Assembly: GCA_964431805.1 (NCBI GenBank)
Contig: CAYSKV010000003.1
Span: 1-64,000, forward strand
Origin: JACPHD01 sp964431805
Lineage (GTDB): Bacteria > Patescibacteriota > Patescibacteriia > Patescibacteriales > GWC2-42-12
DNA: 64,000 nucleotides
Reading direction: 5' to 3'
The notes under the pieces were generated by a model. That model was not told the DNA's origin, searched no databases, and worked only from the letters and a program-made list of their open reading frames with translations. Made by a program: the position numbers and the translations under genes. The first letter of the stretch is position 1. Each line of letters opens with the position of its first letter. This document shows, piece by piece, positions 14,907 through 23,322 of this stretch.

Positions 14907-15374
14907 ATGAGAGGAAAACCAGTTTCAAAAAGAAAAATTCAACCAGACGCTAAATATAATGATGCGGAAATTGCCAAATTCATTAATTATATAATGGAGC
15001 GTGGTAAAAAAACCGTAGCGCAAAAGATTGTCTATACTTGTTTAGATATTATTAAAGAAATTTCTAAGCAAGATCCTAGACATGTTTTTAATAAAGCTTT
15101 AAAACAGGTTAGTCCGTTATTGGAAATTCGCGGTCGTCGTATTGGCGGCGCTAATTATCAGATTCCATTTCAGGTTAGAGGAGAGCGTCGCTTTAATTTA
15201 GGTTGTCGCTGGATTATTACTGCGGCTCATGCCAGAAAAGGTAAACCGATGGCGGAAAAATTAGCTATGGAAATTATGGATGCGGCTAAAGGCGAAGGCG
15301 CGGCTGTTAAGAAAAGAGCTGAAGTCCACCGCATGGCCGAAGCCAACAAAGCTTTTGCGCATTTTGCCAGATAA
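14907..15374 (+). CDS. rpsG: 30S ribosomal protein S7
   Basis: This is a primary binder of the 3' domain of 16S rRNA, 155 residues long. Recognisable blocks are MRGKPVSKRKIQPDAKYND, then FINYIMERGKKTVAQKIVY, the RRIGGANYQIPFQV loop and the C-terminal HRMAEANKAFAHFAR. It is of standard length. Only four bases separate its stop from the start of the pilin-like gene, and EF-G follows that, so it is in the str operon. Confidence 0.98.
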   Translation: MRGKPVSKRKIQPDAKYNDAEIAKFINYIMERGKKTVAQKIVYTCLDIIKEISKQDPRHVFNKALKQVSPLLEIRGRRIGGANYQIPFQVRGERRFNLGCRWIITAAHARKGKPMAEKLAMEIMDAAKGEGAAVKKRAEVHRMAEANKAFAHFAR

Positions 15375-15378
15375 AAAT

Positions 15379-15597
15379 ATGGCATTAAATTATGCTAAAC
15401 AAAGAGGTTTTAGCTTAATTGTTATACTAGTAGCTATTTTAATCATCGCCGTAATTGCTTTTGGGTTAATGAATAAAAAGGGTCAAGTTGAACAAAACAA
15501 AGAAATTAAAGATAAAGCAACCGAAGATTTAAAAGTTATTAATCAAAATTTAGAAAAAAATAATCAACAGATACAGGATAGTTTAGAAAATAAATAA
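15379..15597 (+). CDS. Small pilin-like membrane protein inserted in the str operon
   Basis: This 72-residue protein starts at ATG 15379; the earlier start in the same frame lies inside rpsG. The N terminus KQRGFSLIVILVAILIIAVI looks like a type IV prepilin signal (basic leader, Gly-Phe at the cleavage point, then a hydrophobic helix). However, the conserved Glu at mature position 5 is Val, which would weaken assembly into pili. The rest is a charged, probably coiled-coil region (DKATEDLKVINQNLEKNNQQ). It lies four bases after rpsG and 15 before fusA, an unusual place. It may be a minor pseudopilin or simply a membrane-anchored peptide. Confidence 0.65.
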   Translation: MALNYAKQRGFSLIVILVAILIIAVIAFGLMNKKGQVEQNKEIKDKATEDLKVINQNLEKNNQQIQDSLENK

Positions 15598-15612
15598 TGA
15601 TATATATAAATT

Positions 15613-17694
15613 ATGCCTAGAGAATATTCGTTAGAAAAAACTAGAAATATCGGCATTATTGCCCATATTGACGCCGGTAAAACCACGGTTAGCGAACGTG
15701 TTCTTTTTTATACCGGAAAAAAACATAAAATCGGTGAAGTTCACGAAGGCGGGGCTGAAATGGATTGGATGGAGCAGGAACAGGAACGCGGCATTACTAT
15801 TACTAGCGCGGCCACTACTTGTTTTTGGAAAGATTGTCGTATTAACTTAATCGATACTCCAGGACATGTGGATTTTACGGCCGAAGTAGAACGTTCTCTT
15901 AGAGTTTTAGATGGCGGCGTAGTTATATTTGATGGCGTAGCCGGAGTAGAGCCGCAATCAGAAACGGTCTGGCATCAAGCTGATAAATATCACGTGCCTC
16001 GCATTGCTTTTATTAACAAAATGGATCGCACGGGCGCTAATTTTTATAATGACGTAGAGTCAATTCATAAAAGATTAACTAAACACGCTTATCCGGTTCA
16101 ATTGCCAATCGGCGCTGAAGCGCAGTTTAAGGGTATAATTGATTTATTTGAAAGAAAAGCTCGTGTTTATCTTGATGATTTGGGCACTAAATGGGAAGAT
16201 ACTGAAGTGCCGGCTGATATGAAAGATAAAGTTGAAGAATATCGCGCGAAGTTAGTTGAAGCGATTGCTGAGAATGATGAAGTTTTAATGAATAAATATT
16301 TATCCGGCGAAGAAATCGCGGTTGAAGATTTAAAAAAAGTATTGCGCACTGCTGTTATTGGCAATAAAATTGTGCCAGTATTTTGCGGTAGCGCTTTAAA
16401 AAATAAAGGCGTGCAGTTTTTACTAGATGCGGTAGCTGAATATTTACCGTCGCCACTCGACGTGCCAGCGATTAGCGGTTTTGATCCTGATGATAAAGAA
16501 AAATTTATTGAAGTTAAACCGTCTGATGCCGAACCTTTCGCGGCTTTAGCTTTTAAAATTGCTACCGACCCTTACGTTGGTAAACTTTGTTTTATAAGAG
16601 TTTATAGCGGAGTTTTGCAATCAGGTTCTTACGTTTTAAATACTACTACGGGAAATCGAGAAAGAATTGGTCGTATCGTTAGAATGCACGCTAATCATCG
16701 CGAAGAAGTGCAGGAAGTATATGCTGGAGAAATTGCAGCCGCTATTGGTTTAAAGGGCACGACCACAGGTAATACTTTATGCGATGAAAGTCGACCGTTA
16801 GTTTTAGAATCTATTACTTTTCCTGAACCAGTTATTCATATTGCTATTGAACCAAAAACTAAAGCTGATCAGGAAAAAATGGGTATGGCTTTATCAAAAT
16901 TAGCTGAAGAAGATCCAACTTTTAGAGTTAGGAGCGATGAAGAAACCATGCAAACTATTATTGGCGGTATGGGCGAACTTCATTTAGATATTATCGTTGA
17001 TAGAATGAAACGAGAATTTAAAGTTGAAGCTAATGTTGGACAACCGCAAGTAGCTTATCGTGAAACCATTAAAGCAACTGCCGAAGCTGAAGGAAAATAT
17101 ATTAAACAGTCAGGCGGTCGCGGTCAATACGGCCATTGTTGGCTAAGAGTTGAACCAAATGAAGCTGGTAAAGGTTTTGAATTCAAGGATGAAACTAAAG
17201 GCGGATCAATCCCACGTGAATATATACCAGCGATTGAAAAAGGCGTTAAAGAGGCTTTAGATAAAGGTATTTTAGCGGGTTATTCCATAGTTGATATTAA
17301 GGTAGCCGTGCTTGACGGTTCTTACCATGAGGTTGATTCTTCTGAAGCGGCTTTTAAAATCGCCGGCTCTATGGCTTTCCAAGAAGCTTGCCGTAAAGCT
17401 ACGCCGATTATTTTAGAACCAATTATGAAAGTTGAAGCGGTAACTCCAGAAGAATTTATGGGTGAAGTTATTGGCGACCTTAATTCTAAAAGAGCGCAAA
17501 TTGAAGAAATGGGCGACCGAGCTAATGTTAAGTTTATTAAAGCTAAAGTTCCTTTGGCCGCGATGTTTGGTTATGCCACACAATTAAGATCAATGACTCA
17601 AGGTAGAGCTAGCTATAGTATGGAATTTGCTTATTATTCAGAAGTACCGAGAAATGTTGCCGAAGAAATTATCGGTGGAAAAGAGAAAAAGTAA
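15613..17694 (+). CDS. fusA: Elongation factor G
   Basis: This GTPase catalyses translocation of tRNAs and mRNA and, with RRF, ribosome recycling. It has 693 residues with all five domains. The P-loop AHIDAGKTT is at 17-25, DTPGH is the G3 motif and NKMD the G4 motif. The domain IV block GQYGHCWLRVEPNEAGKGFEF is near 495, and the C-terminal domain contains MFGYATQLRSMTQGRASYSMEF. Length and motifs are normal. It is followed by a separate promoter (17722), so tuf may be only partly cotranscribed with it. Confidence 0.98.
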   Translation: MPREYSLEKTRNIGIIAHIDAGKTTVSERVLFYTGKKHKIGEVHEGGAEMDWMEQEQERGITITSAATTCFWKDCRINLIDTPGHVDFTAEVERSLRVLDGGVVIFDGVAGVEPQSETVWHQADKYHVPRIAFINKMDRTGANFYNDVESIHKRLTKHAYPVQLPIGAEAQFKGIIDLFERKARVYLDDLGTKWEDTEVPADMKDKVEEYRAKLVEAIAENDEVLMNKYLSGEEIAVEDLKKVLRTAVIGNKIVPVFCGSALKNKGVQFLLDAVAEYLPSPLDVPAISGFDPDDKEKFIEVKPSDAEPFAALAFKIATDPYVGKLCFIRVYSGVLQSGSYVLNTTTGNRERIGRIVRMHANHREEVQEVYAGEIAAAIGLKGTTTGNTLCDESRPLVLESITFPEPVIHIAIEPKTKADQEKMGMALSKLAEEDPTFRVRSDEETMQTIIGGMGELHLDIIVDRMKREFKVEANVGQPQVAYRETIKATAEAEGKYIKQSGGRGQYGHCWLRVEPNEAGKGFEFKDETKGGSIPREYIPAIEKGVKEALDKGILAGYSIVDIKVAVLDGSYHEVDSSEAAFKIAGSMAFQEACRKATPIILEPIMKVEAVTPEEFMGEVIGDLNSKRAQIEEMGDRANVKFIKAKVPLAAMFGYATQLRSMTQGRASYSMEFAYYSEVPRNVAEEIIGGKEKK

Positions 17695-17721
17695 AAATAA
17701 ATTTTTGATTTGCTAGTTTAA

Positions 17722-17751
17722 TTGACATAAAGCTGAAAATGAATATATAAT
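17722..17751 (+). promoter_or_regulatory. Promoter upstream of the Phd-like gene and tuf
   Basis: A consensus TTGACA (17722-17727) and TATAAT (17746-17751) have an 18-base spacer. The start is expected near 17758. This would drive the 17784 gene and probably tuf. Confidence 0.75.
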
Positions 17752-17783
17752 GTAAATATTCTATATAATTTTCAACATCCCTT

Positions 17784-18182
17784 ATGCAGGATCAATTGCA
17801 AAAAGCGATAAATTTAGCAAGAAAAACCGGCGACAAATTAATTGTTGTTGATAGTTCAAAACCGGATAATGTGTTTGTCGTAATGTCATTAAAAGATTAC
17901 GAAAATTTAGTTTTAGGCAAGAGTGAAGTTAGAGGCTTGACAGAAGATGATTTACTTGATAAAATAAATCGCGACATTGCAATTTGGAAAAGCGACCAGA
18001 CAGAAGAAGAAAATATTGGTATAATTCCAGATTATTTTAAAGAATTACCGAATAAAGAAGAAGGCTTTGAAAAAGTAACAAAAAAGTTTAATAAAAGTTG
18101 GTCAATTCCATCAAGAAGAAAAATTAATGCCGAAGAAATAATTGAAGAAGACAGACAATATTTAGAAGAATTGGCATTTTAA
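17784..18182 (+). CDS. Protein of unknown function with Phd/YefM antitoxin-like N terminus
   Basis: This is a 132-residue acidic, soluble protein. The first 50 residues (LQKAINLARKTGDKLIVVDS, then NVFVVMSLKDYENLVLG) resemble the DNA-binding fold of Phd/YefM-type antitoxins. The rest is charged and lacks a recognisable domain (GLTEDDLLDKINRDIAIWKS, EELAF ending). No toxin gene is next to it. It is located between fusA and tuf, behind a consensus promoter, so a regulator of this cluster is possible but unproven. The antitoxin similarity is only by pattern; a stand-alone conserved CPR protein is equally likely. Confidence 0.55.
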   Translation: MQDQLQKAINLARKTGDKLIVVDSSKPDNVFVVMSLKDYENLVLGKSEVRGLTEDDLLDKINRDIAIWKSDQTEEENIGIIPDYFKELPNKEEGFEKVTKKFNKSWSIPSRRKINAEEIIEEDRQYLEELAF

Positions 18183-18214
18183 TTATATTAGTAATAAATT
18201 AAATTAATAATAAA

Positions 18215-18289
18215 GACGGCTGGGAGCCCGCCTTATTTAAATATAAGGGCAAATAACTCTGTCCGCAGATATGTGGATTAGAGGCCGTT
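18215..18289 (+). promoter_or_regulatory. Structured tuf leader (predicted three-way junction)
   Basis: GACGGC (18215-18220) pairs with GCCGTT (18284-18289) and encloses two hairpins. The first is GCC...CTTA-TTTAAATA-TAAG-GGC (about 18226-18250). The second is TCCGCA / TGTGGA within CTCT / AGAG (18257-18283). The outer stem ends immediately before AAGGAAA, the likely SD of tuf, so folding could control access to it. It might be an autoregulatory leader. Confidence 0.5.
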
Positions 18290-18303
18290 AAGGAAAAATA
18301 AAT

Positions 18304-19491
18304 ATGGCAGAAAAATTTGAACGATCAAAACCCCATGTTAACGTCGGCACAATCGGCCACGTTGATCATGGTAAAACAACTTTGACTGCCGCTATGTTAG
18401 CGGTGTTAAAGAGTAAGGGCTTTAAGTCATCTGAAAAAAATGTTGATCAGATTGACGCGGCTCCAGAAGAAAAGGCTCGTGGTATTACTATTGCTACTTG
18501 TCACGTTGAGTATGAAATAGAAAAAAGACATTATGCTCACGTTGATTGTCCTGGACACGCCGATTATGTTAAAAACATGATTACCGGCGCGGCTCAAATG
18601 GACGGAGCCATACTCGTGGTAGCGGCTACTGACGGACCAATGCCTCAGACCAGAGAACACATCGTGCTTGCCAGACAGGTCGGTGTACCTTATATAGTTG
18701 TTTTCTTAAATAAATGCGACATGGTTGAAGATAAAGAATTAATTGATTTAGTCGAAGAGGAAATTCGCGATTTATTAAAGAAATATGAATTTCCTGGCGA
18801 TACCACCCCAATTATCAGAGGTTCAGCTTTGAAAGCCTTAGAAAATCCTAGCGGTGAATATGGTAATGCAATTATGGATTTAGCTAAAGCTTTAGATGAT
18901 TATATTCCAGAACCAAAACGCGATACTGATAAACCATTTTTAATGCCAGTCGAAGATATTTTCTCAATTGAAGGCCGTGGTACCGTGGTTACCGGTAGAA
19001 TTGAAAGAGGCGTAATTAAAGTAAACGAAGAAGTCGAAATAGTCGGTTTAAAAGACACACAGAAAACCGTAGTTACCGGCGTGGAAATGTTCAACAAATC
19101 TTTAGACCAAGGACAAGCTGGCGATAATGCTGGGTTGCTTTTAAGAGGTACTAAAAAAGATGAAGTTGAAAGAGGTCAAGTTTTAGCTAAACCAGGTACT
19201 GTTACTCCACATACTGAGTTTGACGCTGAAGTTTTTATCTTAACCAAAGAAGAAGGTGGCAGACACAAGCCATTTTTCAAAGGTTATAAACCTCAATTCT
19301 ATGTCCGCACAACCGATGTTACCGGTGAAGTTGAATTACCAGAAGGTACCGAAATGGTTATGCCTGGCGATACAGTCAATTTAAAAATTAAATTGATTTC
19401 TCCGGTGGCTTTGGAAGAAAAACAAAGATTCGCTATTCGCGAAGGTGGTAGAACCGTCGGCGCTGGCGTAGTAACTAAAATTATTAAGTAA
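18304..19491 (+). CDS. tuf: Elongation factor Tu
   Basis: This GTPase delivers aminoacyl-tRNA to the ribosomal A site. It has 395 residues with three domains. The motifs are GHVDHGKTT (18-26), DCPGH, NKCD and GSALKALE. Domain II begins near VEDIFSIEGRGTVVTGRIERG, and the C terminus AIREGGRTVGAGVVTKI is standard. The gene is preceded by a structured leader and an AAGGAAA site and followed by a hairpin at 19500. Codon use looks optimised compared with neighbours (many ACC, GGC and GTT codons), as expected for a very highly expressed gene. Confidence 0.98.
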   Translation: MAEKFERSKPHVNVGTIGHVDHGKTTLTAAMLAVLKSKGFKSSEKNVDQIDAAPEEKARGITIATCHVEYEIEKRHYAHVDCPGHADYVKNMITGAAQMDGAILVVAATDGPMPQTREHIVLARQVGVPYIVVFLNKCDMVEDKELIDLVEEEIRDLLKKYEFPGDTTPIIRGSALKALENPSGEYGNAIMDLAKALDDYIPEPKRDTDKPFLMPVEDIFSIEGRGTVVTGRIERGVIKVNEEVEIVGLKDTQKTVVTGVEMFNKSLDQGQAGDNAGLLLRGTKKDEVERGQVLAKPGTVTPHTEFDAEVFILTKEEGGRHKPFFKGYKPQFYVRTTDVTGEVELPEGTEMVMPGDTVNLKIKLISPVALEEKQRFAIREGGRTVGAGVVTKIIK

Positions 19492-19499
19492 GCATTTAG

Positions 19500-19523
19500 C
19501 CCAGCTCTTTACGAAGAGCTGGG
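19500..19523 (+). terminator. Hairpin after tuf, probable terminator
   Basis: CCCAGCTCTT-TACG-AAGAGCTGGG is a perfect ten-pair stem nine bases after the stop codon. The T tract that follows is weak (TTGTAATG), so termination may be partial and rpsJ may be read through. Confidence 0.65.
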
Positions 19524-19583
19524 TTGTAATGTATATTTAATACATTAATCTTTAAAACATTTTAATTTTAAAATTTAAGAAAC

Positions 19584-19961
19584 ATGACAGAAGTTAAAGA
19601 CAAAAAGAAAACGGTAGCGGCAGAGGTTAAATCAGAACCAAAAGCCAATGAAGATTCTAAACAAAGAATCCGCATTAAAATTAAAGCTTTTGATCACAAG
19701 ATTATTGACCAGTCGACCAAGAATATTATAGATACCGCGCAAAGAACCGGAGCCCAGATTTATGGCCCCATACCCTTGCCAACGGAAAAGAAAAAGTATA
19801 CAGTTAACAGTTCAACCTTTGTTCACAAAGACTCCAGGGATCAATATGAAATTAGAGTTCATAAAAGATTAGTGGATATTATTGAACCAACGGCTAAAAC
19901 TATAGAATCTTTGACTAATCTTGGATTGCCGGCCGGAGTTGATGTAGAAATTAAAATGTAG
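19584..19961 (+). CDS. rpsJ: 30S ribosomal protein S10
   Basis: This is a 125-residue form of S10 (usual length about 103) and is also the NusE antitermination factor. The first 25 residues (Lys/Glu-rich, up to EDSKQ) are an added N-terminal tail. The family core starts at RIRIKIKAFDHKIIDQSTKN, includes GPIPLPTEKKKYTV and RDQYEIRVHKRLVDI, and ends with LPAGVDVEIKM. A gap of about 210 bases separates it from rplC, unlike the tight spacing in most S10 operons, and that gap holds an attenuator-like leader. Confidence 0.97.
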   Translation: MTEVKDKKKTVAAEVKSEPKANEDSKQRIRIKIKAFDHKIIDQSTKNIIDTAQRTGAQIYGPIPLPTEKKKYTVNSSTFVHKDSRDQYEIRVHKRLVDIIEPTAKTIESLTNLGLPAGVDVEIKM

Positions 19962-20099
19962 ATTGTATATTTATATAATATGCTAAGAATCGTTTAGACA
20001 ACTCCTTTAAGGAAAGTGTTTGAATGAAAATTAGTATAATAGTGAGGTAAAATTCAACAAAATATCAGTTAAAATTAAATTCTTTATTTATAGAAATTA

Positions 20100-20165
20100 A
20101 TTTAAGTTAACCGCCTAAGGCGCGGCTTGGAACTGGTTTGTTGAACAACCCAGTTTTTGTTTTAA
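20100..20165 (+). promoter_or_regulatory. Leader hairpins before rplC, possible attenuator
   Basis: Between rpsJ and rplC lie two dyads. The first is CGCCTAAGGCG (about 20112-20122). The second is AACTGG (20131-20136) pairing with CCAGTT (20150-20155), with an inner GTTGAACAAC, followed by a T-rich tract (TTTTTGTTTT) up to 20165. The second has the form of an intrinsic terminator only a few bases before the L3 start codon. It fits regulation of the L3-SecY genes by attenuation. Confidence 0.45.
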
Positions 20166-20170
20166 AAAAT

Positions 20171-20944
20171 ATGAAATTTATTATAGGAAAAAAAATTGAA
20201 ATGACCCAGGTTTGGCAAGGCGAAAAAGTAGTCGCCGTGACCAAGGTTCAAGCTGGTCCTTGTCCAGTAGTACAGATAAAAAATACTGCTAAAGATGGTT
20301 ATAGCGCCGTTCAGCTTGGTTTTGGTGAAAAGAAAGAGAAAAATATTAGAAAACCGCAACTTGGTCATTTAAAGAAAGCTGGAATTGTTTCTAAAAATGG
20401 AAAAACTAATTTAAAATATGAACGTGAATTTAGAGACGAAATTAAAGATTTAAAAATTGGAGATATAGTTTCAGTAAATACTTTTGAAGTCGGTGATACG
20501 GTAAAAGTAGTCGGTACTTCGAAAGGTAAAGGTTTTCAGGGTGGTGTTAGAAGGCATCATTTTCATGGCCATAATAAAACTCATGGTACTAAAGATCAGG
20601 TTAGAACTGGCGGATCAATCGGCGCTGGCGGACCGCAACACGTTTTTAAAGGCTTAAGAATGCCTGGCCGTATGGGTAATGCTAGATCAACTGTCAGTAA
20701 TTTAAAAATTGTTCAAATAGATAAAGAAAATAATATTTTATATATTAGCGGTGCTGTCCCAGGCGCGAGAAACGGTTTAGTTTTAATTTCTGGAGACGGT
20801 GAATTAAAAATTGCTCAACCGATTATAGAAAAGGTAGAAGAAATTAAACCAGAAGTTAAAGTTGAAGAAACTGCCGAAACTGAAATTGAAGCGGTGGAAG
20901 AAAAAAAAGCAGAAGCGCCAGTTGAAGAAAATAAAAAAGCTTAA
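20171..20944 (+). CDS. rplC: 50S ribosomal protein L3
   Basis: This is an early assembly protein near the peptidyl-transferase centre. The start is ATG 20171 because the family begins MKFIIGKKIEMTQVW; the in-frame TTG at 20138 lies within the leader hairpin. The core contains the GTSKGKGFQGGVRRHHFHG loop and GRMGNARSTVSNLKIVQID. It has 257 residues against about 210 in E. coli. The excess is a C-terminal acidic/lysine tail (EEIKPEVKVEETAETEI and on), probably disordered. L4 starts five bases downstream. Confidence 0.97.
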   Translation: MKFIIGKKIEMTQVWQGEKVVAVTKVQAGPCPVVQIKNTAKDGYSAVQLGFGEKKEKNIRKPQLGHLKKAGIVSKNGKTNLKYEREFRDEIKDLKIGDIVSVNTFEVGDTVKVVGTSKGKGFQGGVRRHHFHGHNKTHGTKDQVRTGGSIGAGGPQHVFKGLRMPGRMGNARSTVSNLKIVQIDKENNILYISGAVPGARNGLVLISGDGELKIAQPIIEKVEEIKPEVKVEETAETEIEAVEEKKAEAPVEENKKA

Positions 20945-20949
20945 TTATT

Positions 20950-21639
20950 ATGTCAATCAAGATAAAAGTTTATAATCAAAATGCTGAAGCTACAGGGGAA
21001 ATGGAACTTTCGCCAAAAGTTTTTGGTATGAAAGTTAATAATAGTTTGGTTTATCAAGCTGTAACGACTCAGATGGCTAACGAAAGACAGGTTATTGCTC
21101 ATACTAAAGATAGAAGTGAAGTCAGGGGCGGTGGCAGAAAACCGTGGCGCCAGAAAGGCACTGGTCGAGCTAGACATGGCTCTTCTAGATCTCCAATTTG
21201 GATTGGCGGCGGCGTAACTTTCGGCCCGAGAAACGACAGAAATTTTAAAAAGAGAATTAATAAGAAAATGAAACAAAACGCTTTGCTTATGGTTTTGTCT
21301 GATAAAGCGGCTGGCGATAATTTTATTATATTAGATAAATTAGAAATTACTGAATTTAAAACTAAAGTTTTTAATAAAATTATTACTGGTTTTGAAACTA
21401 AAATTTTAAAATCAAAGAAAAAAGAAACTAAAGCTGATACTAAAAAGAAAGAAGTAAAACGAAGCTTTTTAATGATTGTTGATAAGGGTGATGAAAAATT
21501 AAGTTGTTCAGCTAGAAATTTACCTGGCGTTAAGTTAATAAATACAGAAAATATTAATATAGTTGATTTATTGAAATATAAAAATTTAATTTTAAATAAA
21601 GCAGCGGTTGAAAAAATAACCGAGAGATATGGTAAATAA
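20950..21639 (+). CDS. rplD: 50S ribosomal protein L4
   Basis: This is a 229-residue L4, which lines the exit tunnel. The conserved tunnel-loop region RSEVRGGGRKPWRQKGTGRA followed by RHGSSRSPIWIGGGVTFGPR is intact. The C-terminal domain carries a lysine-rich insertion (about residues 155-175, SKKKETKADTKKKEVKRS). In some bacteria L4 represses its own operon; the leader upstream of rplC would be the place to look. It is cotranscribed with its neighbours: L3 ends five bases before, L23 begins eight bases after. Confidence 0.97.
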   Translation: MSIKIKVYNQNAEATGEMELSPKVFGMKVNNSLVYQAVTTQMANERQVIAHTKDRSEVRGGGRKPWRQKGTGRARHGSSRSPIWIGGGVTFGPRNDRNFKKRINKKMKQNALLMVLSDKAAGDNFIILDKLEITEFKTKVFNKIITGFETKILKSKKKETKADTKKKEVKRSFLMIVDKGDEKLSCSARNLPGVKLINTENINIVDLLKYKNLILNKAAVEKITERYGK

Positions 21640-21647
21640 TTAAAACT

Positions 21648-22118
21648 ATGGGTTTATTTAATAAAAAAACTGAAGAAAAAAAACAATCAGCGGTAAAAAC
21701 TGCCAAGGTTAGTAATGATAAAAAAAATGAAAAAATAGAAGTTGAAGCTAAGAGCATGAAAGATTTATACGGCGGGGTTGAAACGGAAAAGGTTAAGCAA
21801 TCAGCTAAAGGCGTTATAAAAAAAACAGTTCACGGCAACGCCTATAAGATAATTATGAAACCTTTAGTTACGGAAAAGGTAAGCGATTTAGGAGCTTTAA
21901 ATAAATATGCTTTTGCTGTAGCTAAAAATGCTAATAAAATTGAAGTAGCTAAAGCTATTAAAGAAATTTATGGCATTAAACCAGTCGGCGTAAATGTGAT
22001 TAGAATGAGCGGTAAAAAGGCGCGTTACGGTCGAGTTACTGGTAAAAGAAAAGATTGGAAAAAAGCTATTATAACTTTACCAAAAGGTCAGACTATTAAA
22101 ATTTACGAAGGTGTATAA
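21648..22118 (+). CDS. rplW: 50S ribosomal protein L23 with N-terminal extension
   Basis: L23 sits at the tunnel exit and docks trigger factor and SRP. The protein has 156 residues against about 95-100 for the family. The core begins near residue 64 (HGNAYKIIMKPLVTEKVSDL) and ends with KDWKKAIITLPKGQTIKIYEGV. The first 60 residues are an extra, Lys/Glu-rich, probably disordered segment (LFNKKTEEKKQSAVKTAKVS). Whether the extension projects from the exit site is unknown. The start is the first ATG after rplD and has no SD. Confidence 0.96.
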   Translation: MGLFNKKTEEKKQSAVKTAKVSNDKKNEKIEVEAKSMKDLYGGVETEKVKQSAKGVIKKTVHGNAYKIIMKPLVTEKVSDLGALNKYAFAVAKNANKIEVAKAIKEIYGIKPVGVNVIRMSGKKARYGRVTGKRKDWKKAIITLPKGQTIKIYEGV

Positions 22119-22129
22119 ATTAAATTAAT

Positions 22130-22963
22130 ATGGGAATAAAAAAAGTAAAACCTACATCACCAGGCAGAAGATCGGCAACTTTCGATGATTTTTTAGATAT
22201 TACAAAAACCGAACCGGAAAAAAGTTTGATTATTATAAGAAAAGGCCAAGCCGGAAGAAATAACCAAGGCAAAATTACGGTTAGACATCAAGGCGGCGGA
22301 GTTAAAAGATATATTCGCCAGATAGATTTTAAACGCGATAAATTTGATATACCTGCAAAAGTAATGTCTATTGAATATGATCCTAATCGCGGCGCTCGCA
22401 TTGGTTTAGTAAATTATAAAGATGGGGCGAAAAGATATATTATTATGCCTTTAGGTTTAAAAGTCGGCGATGAAATATTAAGTTCAAAAAATCAGATTGA
22501 AATAAAAACCGGTAATGCTATGCCAATTAAATTTATTTTACCGGGCATAGAAGTTTATAATATAGAATTAGAGCCAGGCCGAGGCGCTAAAATAGCTCGC
22601 AGCGCCGGCAATTTAGTATTTGTCATGGGAACTTTAGGTAACTATGTACAAATCAAAATGCCTTCAGGAGAAATTAGATTAGTTAATAAAGAATGTCTTT
22701 GTACCGTTGGCCAAGTTAGTAATCCTGATAGAAGACATATTGTTATAGGCCGAGCCGGAAGACAAAGATTATTAGGTATTAGACCAACCGTAAGAGGCAC
22801 AGCCATGAATCCAGTTGATCATCCACATGGCGGCGGTGAAGGTAAACAATCTATTGGTTTAAAACATCCGAAGACAAGATGGGGCAAGCCAGCCTTAGGC
22901 GTTAAAACCAGAAGACCAAAGAAAAGATCAAATAGATTAATTGTTCAAAGAAGAAAGAAATAA
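22130..22963 (+). CDS. rplB: 50S ribosomal protein L2
   Basis: This is one of the most conserved proteins of the large subunit, important for subunit joining and peptidyl transfer. It has 277 residues, normal length. Blocks include GRNNQGKITVRHQGGGVKRY, the central VMSIEYDPNRGARIGLVNY, and the near-catalytic C-terminal VRGTAMNPVDHPHGGGEGK with the conserved His in DHPHGGG. It ends with a basic tail (RRPKKRSNRLIVQRRKK). Confidence 0.98.
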   Translation: MGIKKVKPTSPGRRSATFDDFLDITKTEPEKSLIIIRKGQAGRNNQGKITVRHQGGGVKRYIRQIDFKRDKFDIPAKVMSIEYDPNRGARIGLVNYKDGAKRYIIMPLGLKVGDEILSSKNQIEIKTGNAMPIKFILPGIEVYNIELEPGRGAKIARSAGNLVFVMGTLGNYVQIKMPSGEIRLVNKECLCTVGQVSNPDRRHIVIGRAGRQRLLGIRPTVRGTAMNPVDHPHGGGEGKQSIGLKHPKTRWGKPALGVKTRRPKKRSNRLIVQRRKK

Positions 22964-22980
22964 TTTAAAATCAATAATAT

Positions 22981-23295
22981 ATGTCCAGATCACTTAAAAA
23001 AGGACCATACATAAACGAAAGATTATTAAAAAAGATAAAAGCTTTACGCCCTGGCGATAAAACTATTATTAAGGTTTGGGATAGATCTTGTACGATTACG
23101 CCAGAAATGGTAGGCTTTACGATTGGTGTGCATAATGGTAAGCAACATATTCCAGTATTTGTAGTAGAAAATATGGTTGGACATAAATTAGGGGAATTTT
23201 CTCCGACTAGAAAGTTTGTTAGCCATGGCGGTAAAATGGCTAAAGATCAAGCTAAAGCCGCTACGGCCGCTCCGGCTCCTAAGGCAGGAAAATAA
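22981..23295 (+). CDS. rpsS: 30S ribosomal protein S19
   Basis: This 104-residue small-subunit head protein contacts the A-site finger. It starts MSRSLKKGPYINERLLKKI. The family core ends at LGEFSPTRKFVSHGGK, followed by an extra Ala/Lys-rich tail of about 18 residues (DQAKAATAAPAPKAGK). Position between rplB and rplV is the standard S10-operon order. Confidence 0.98.
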   Translation: MSRSLKKGPYINERLLKKIKALRPGDKTIIKVWDRSCTITPEMVGFTIGVHNGKQHIPVFVVENMVGHKLGEFSPTRKFVSHGGKMAKDQAKAATAAPAPKAGK

Positions 23296-23322
23296 TAATA
23301 TAATTTAGAATTTATTTATAAT

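Noticed and set aside
15280..15378. Upstream start of the pilin-like gene inside rpsG
   Set aside because: The first 33 codons would overlap rpsG in another frame; ATG 15379 directly precedes the prepilin-like leader.
20138..20170. Upstream TTG start for L3
   Set aside because: The family begins MKFIxGKK at 20171; the upstream codons are in the terminator-like hairpin.
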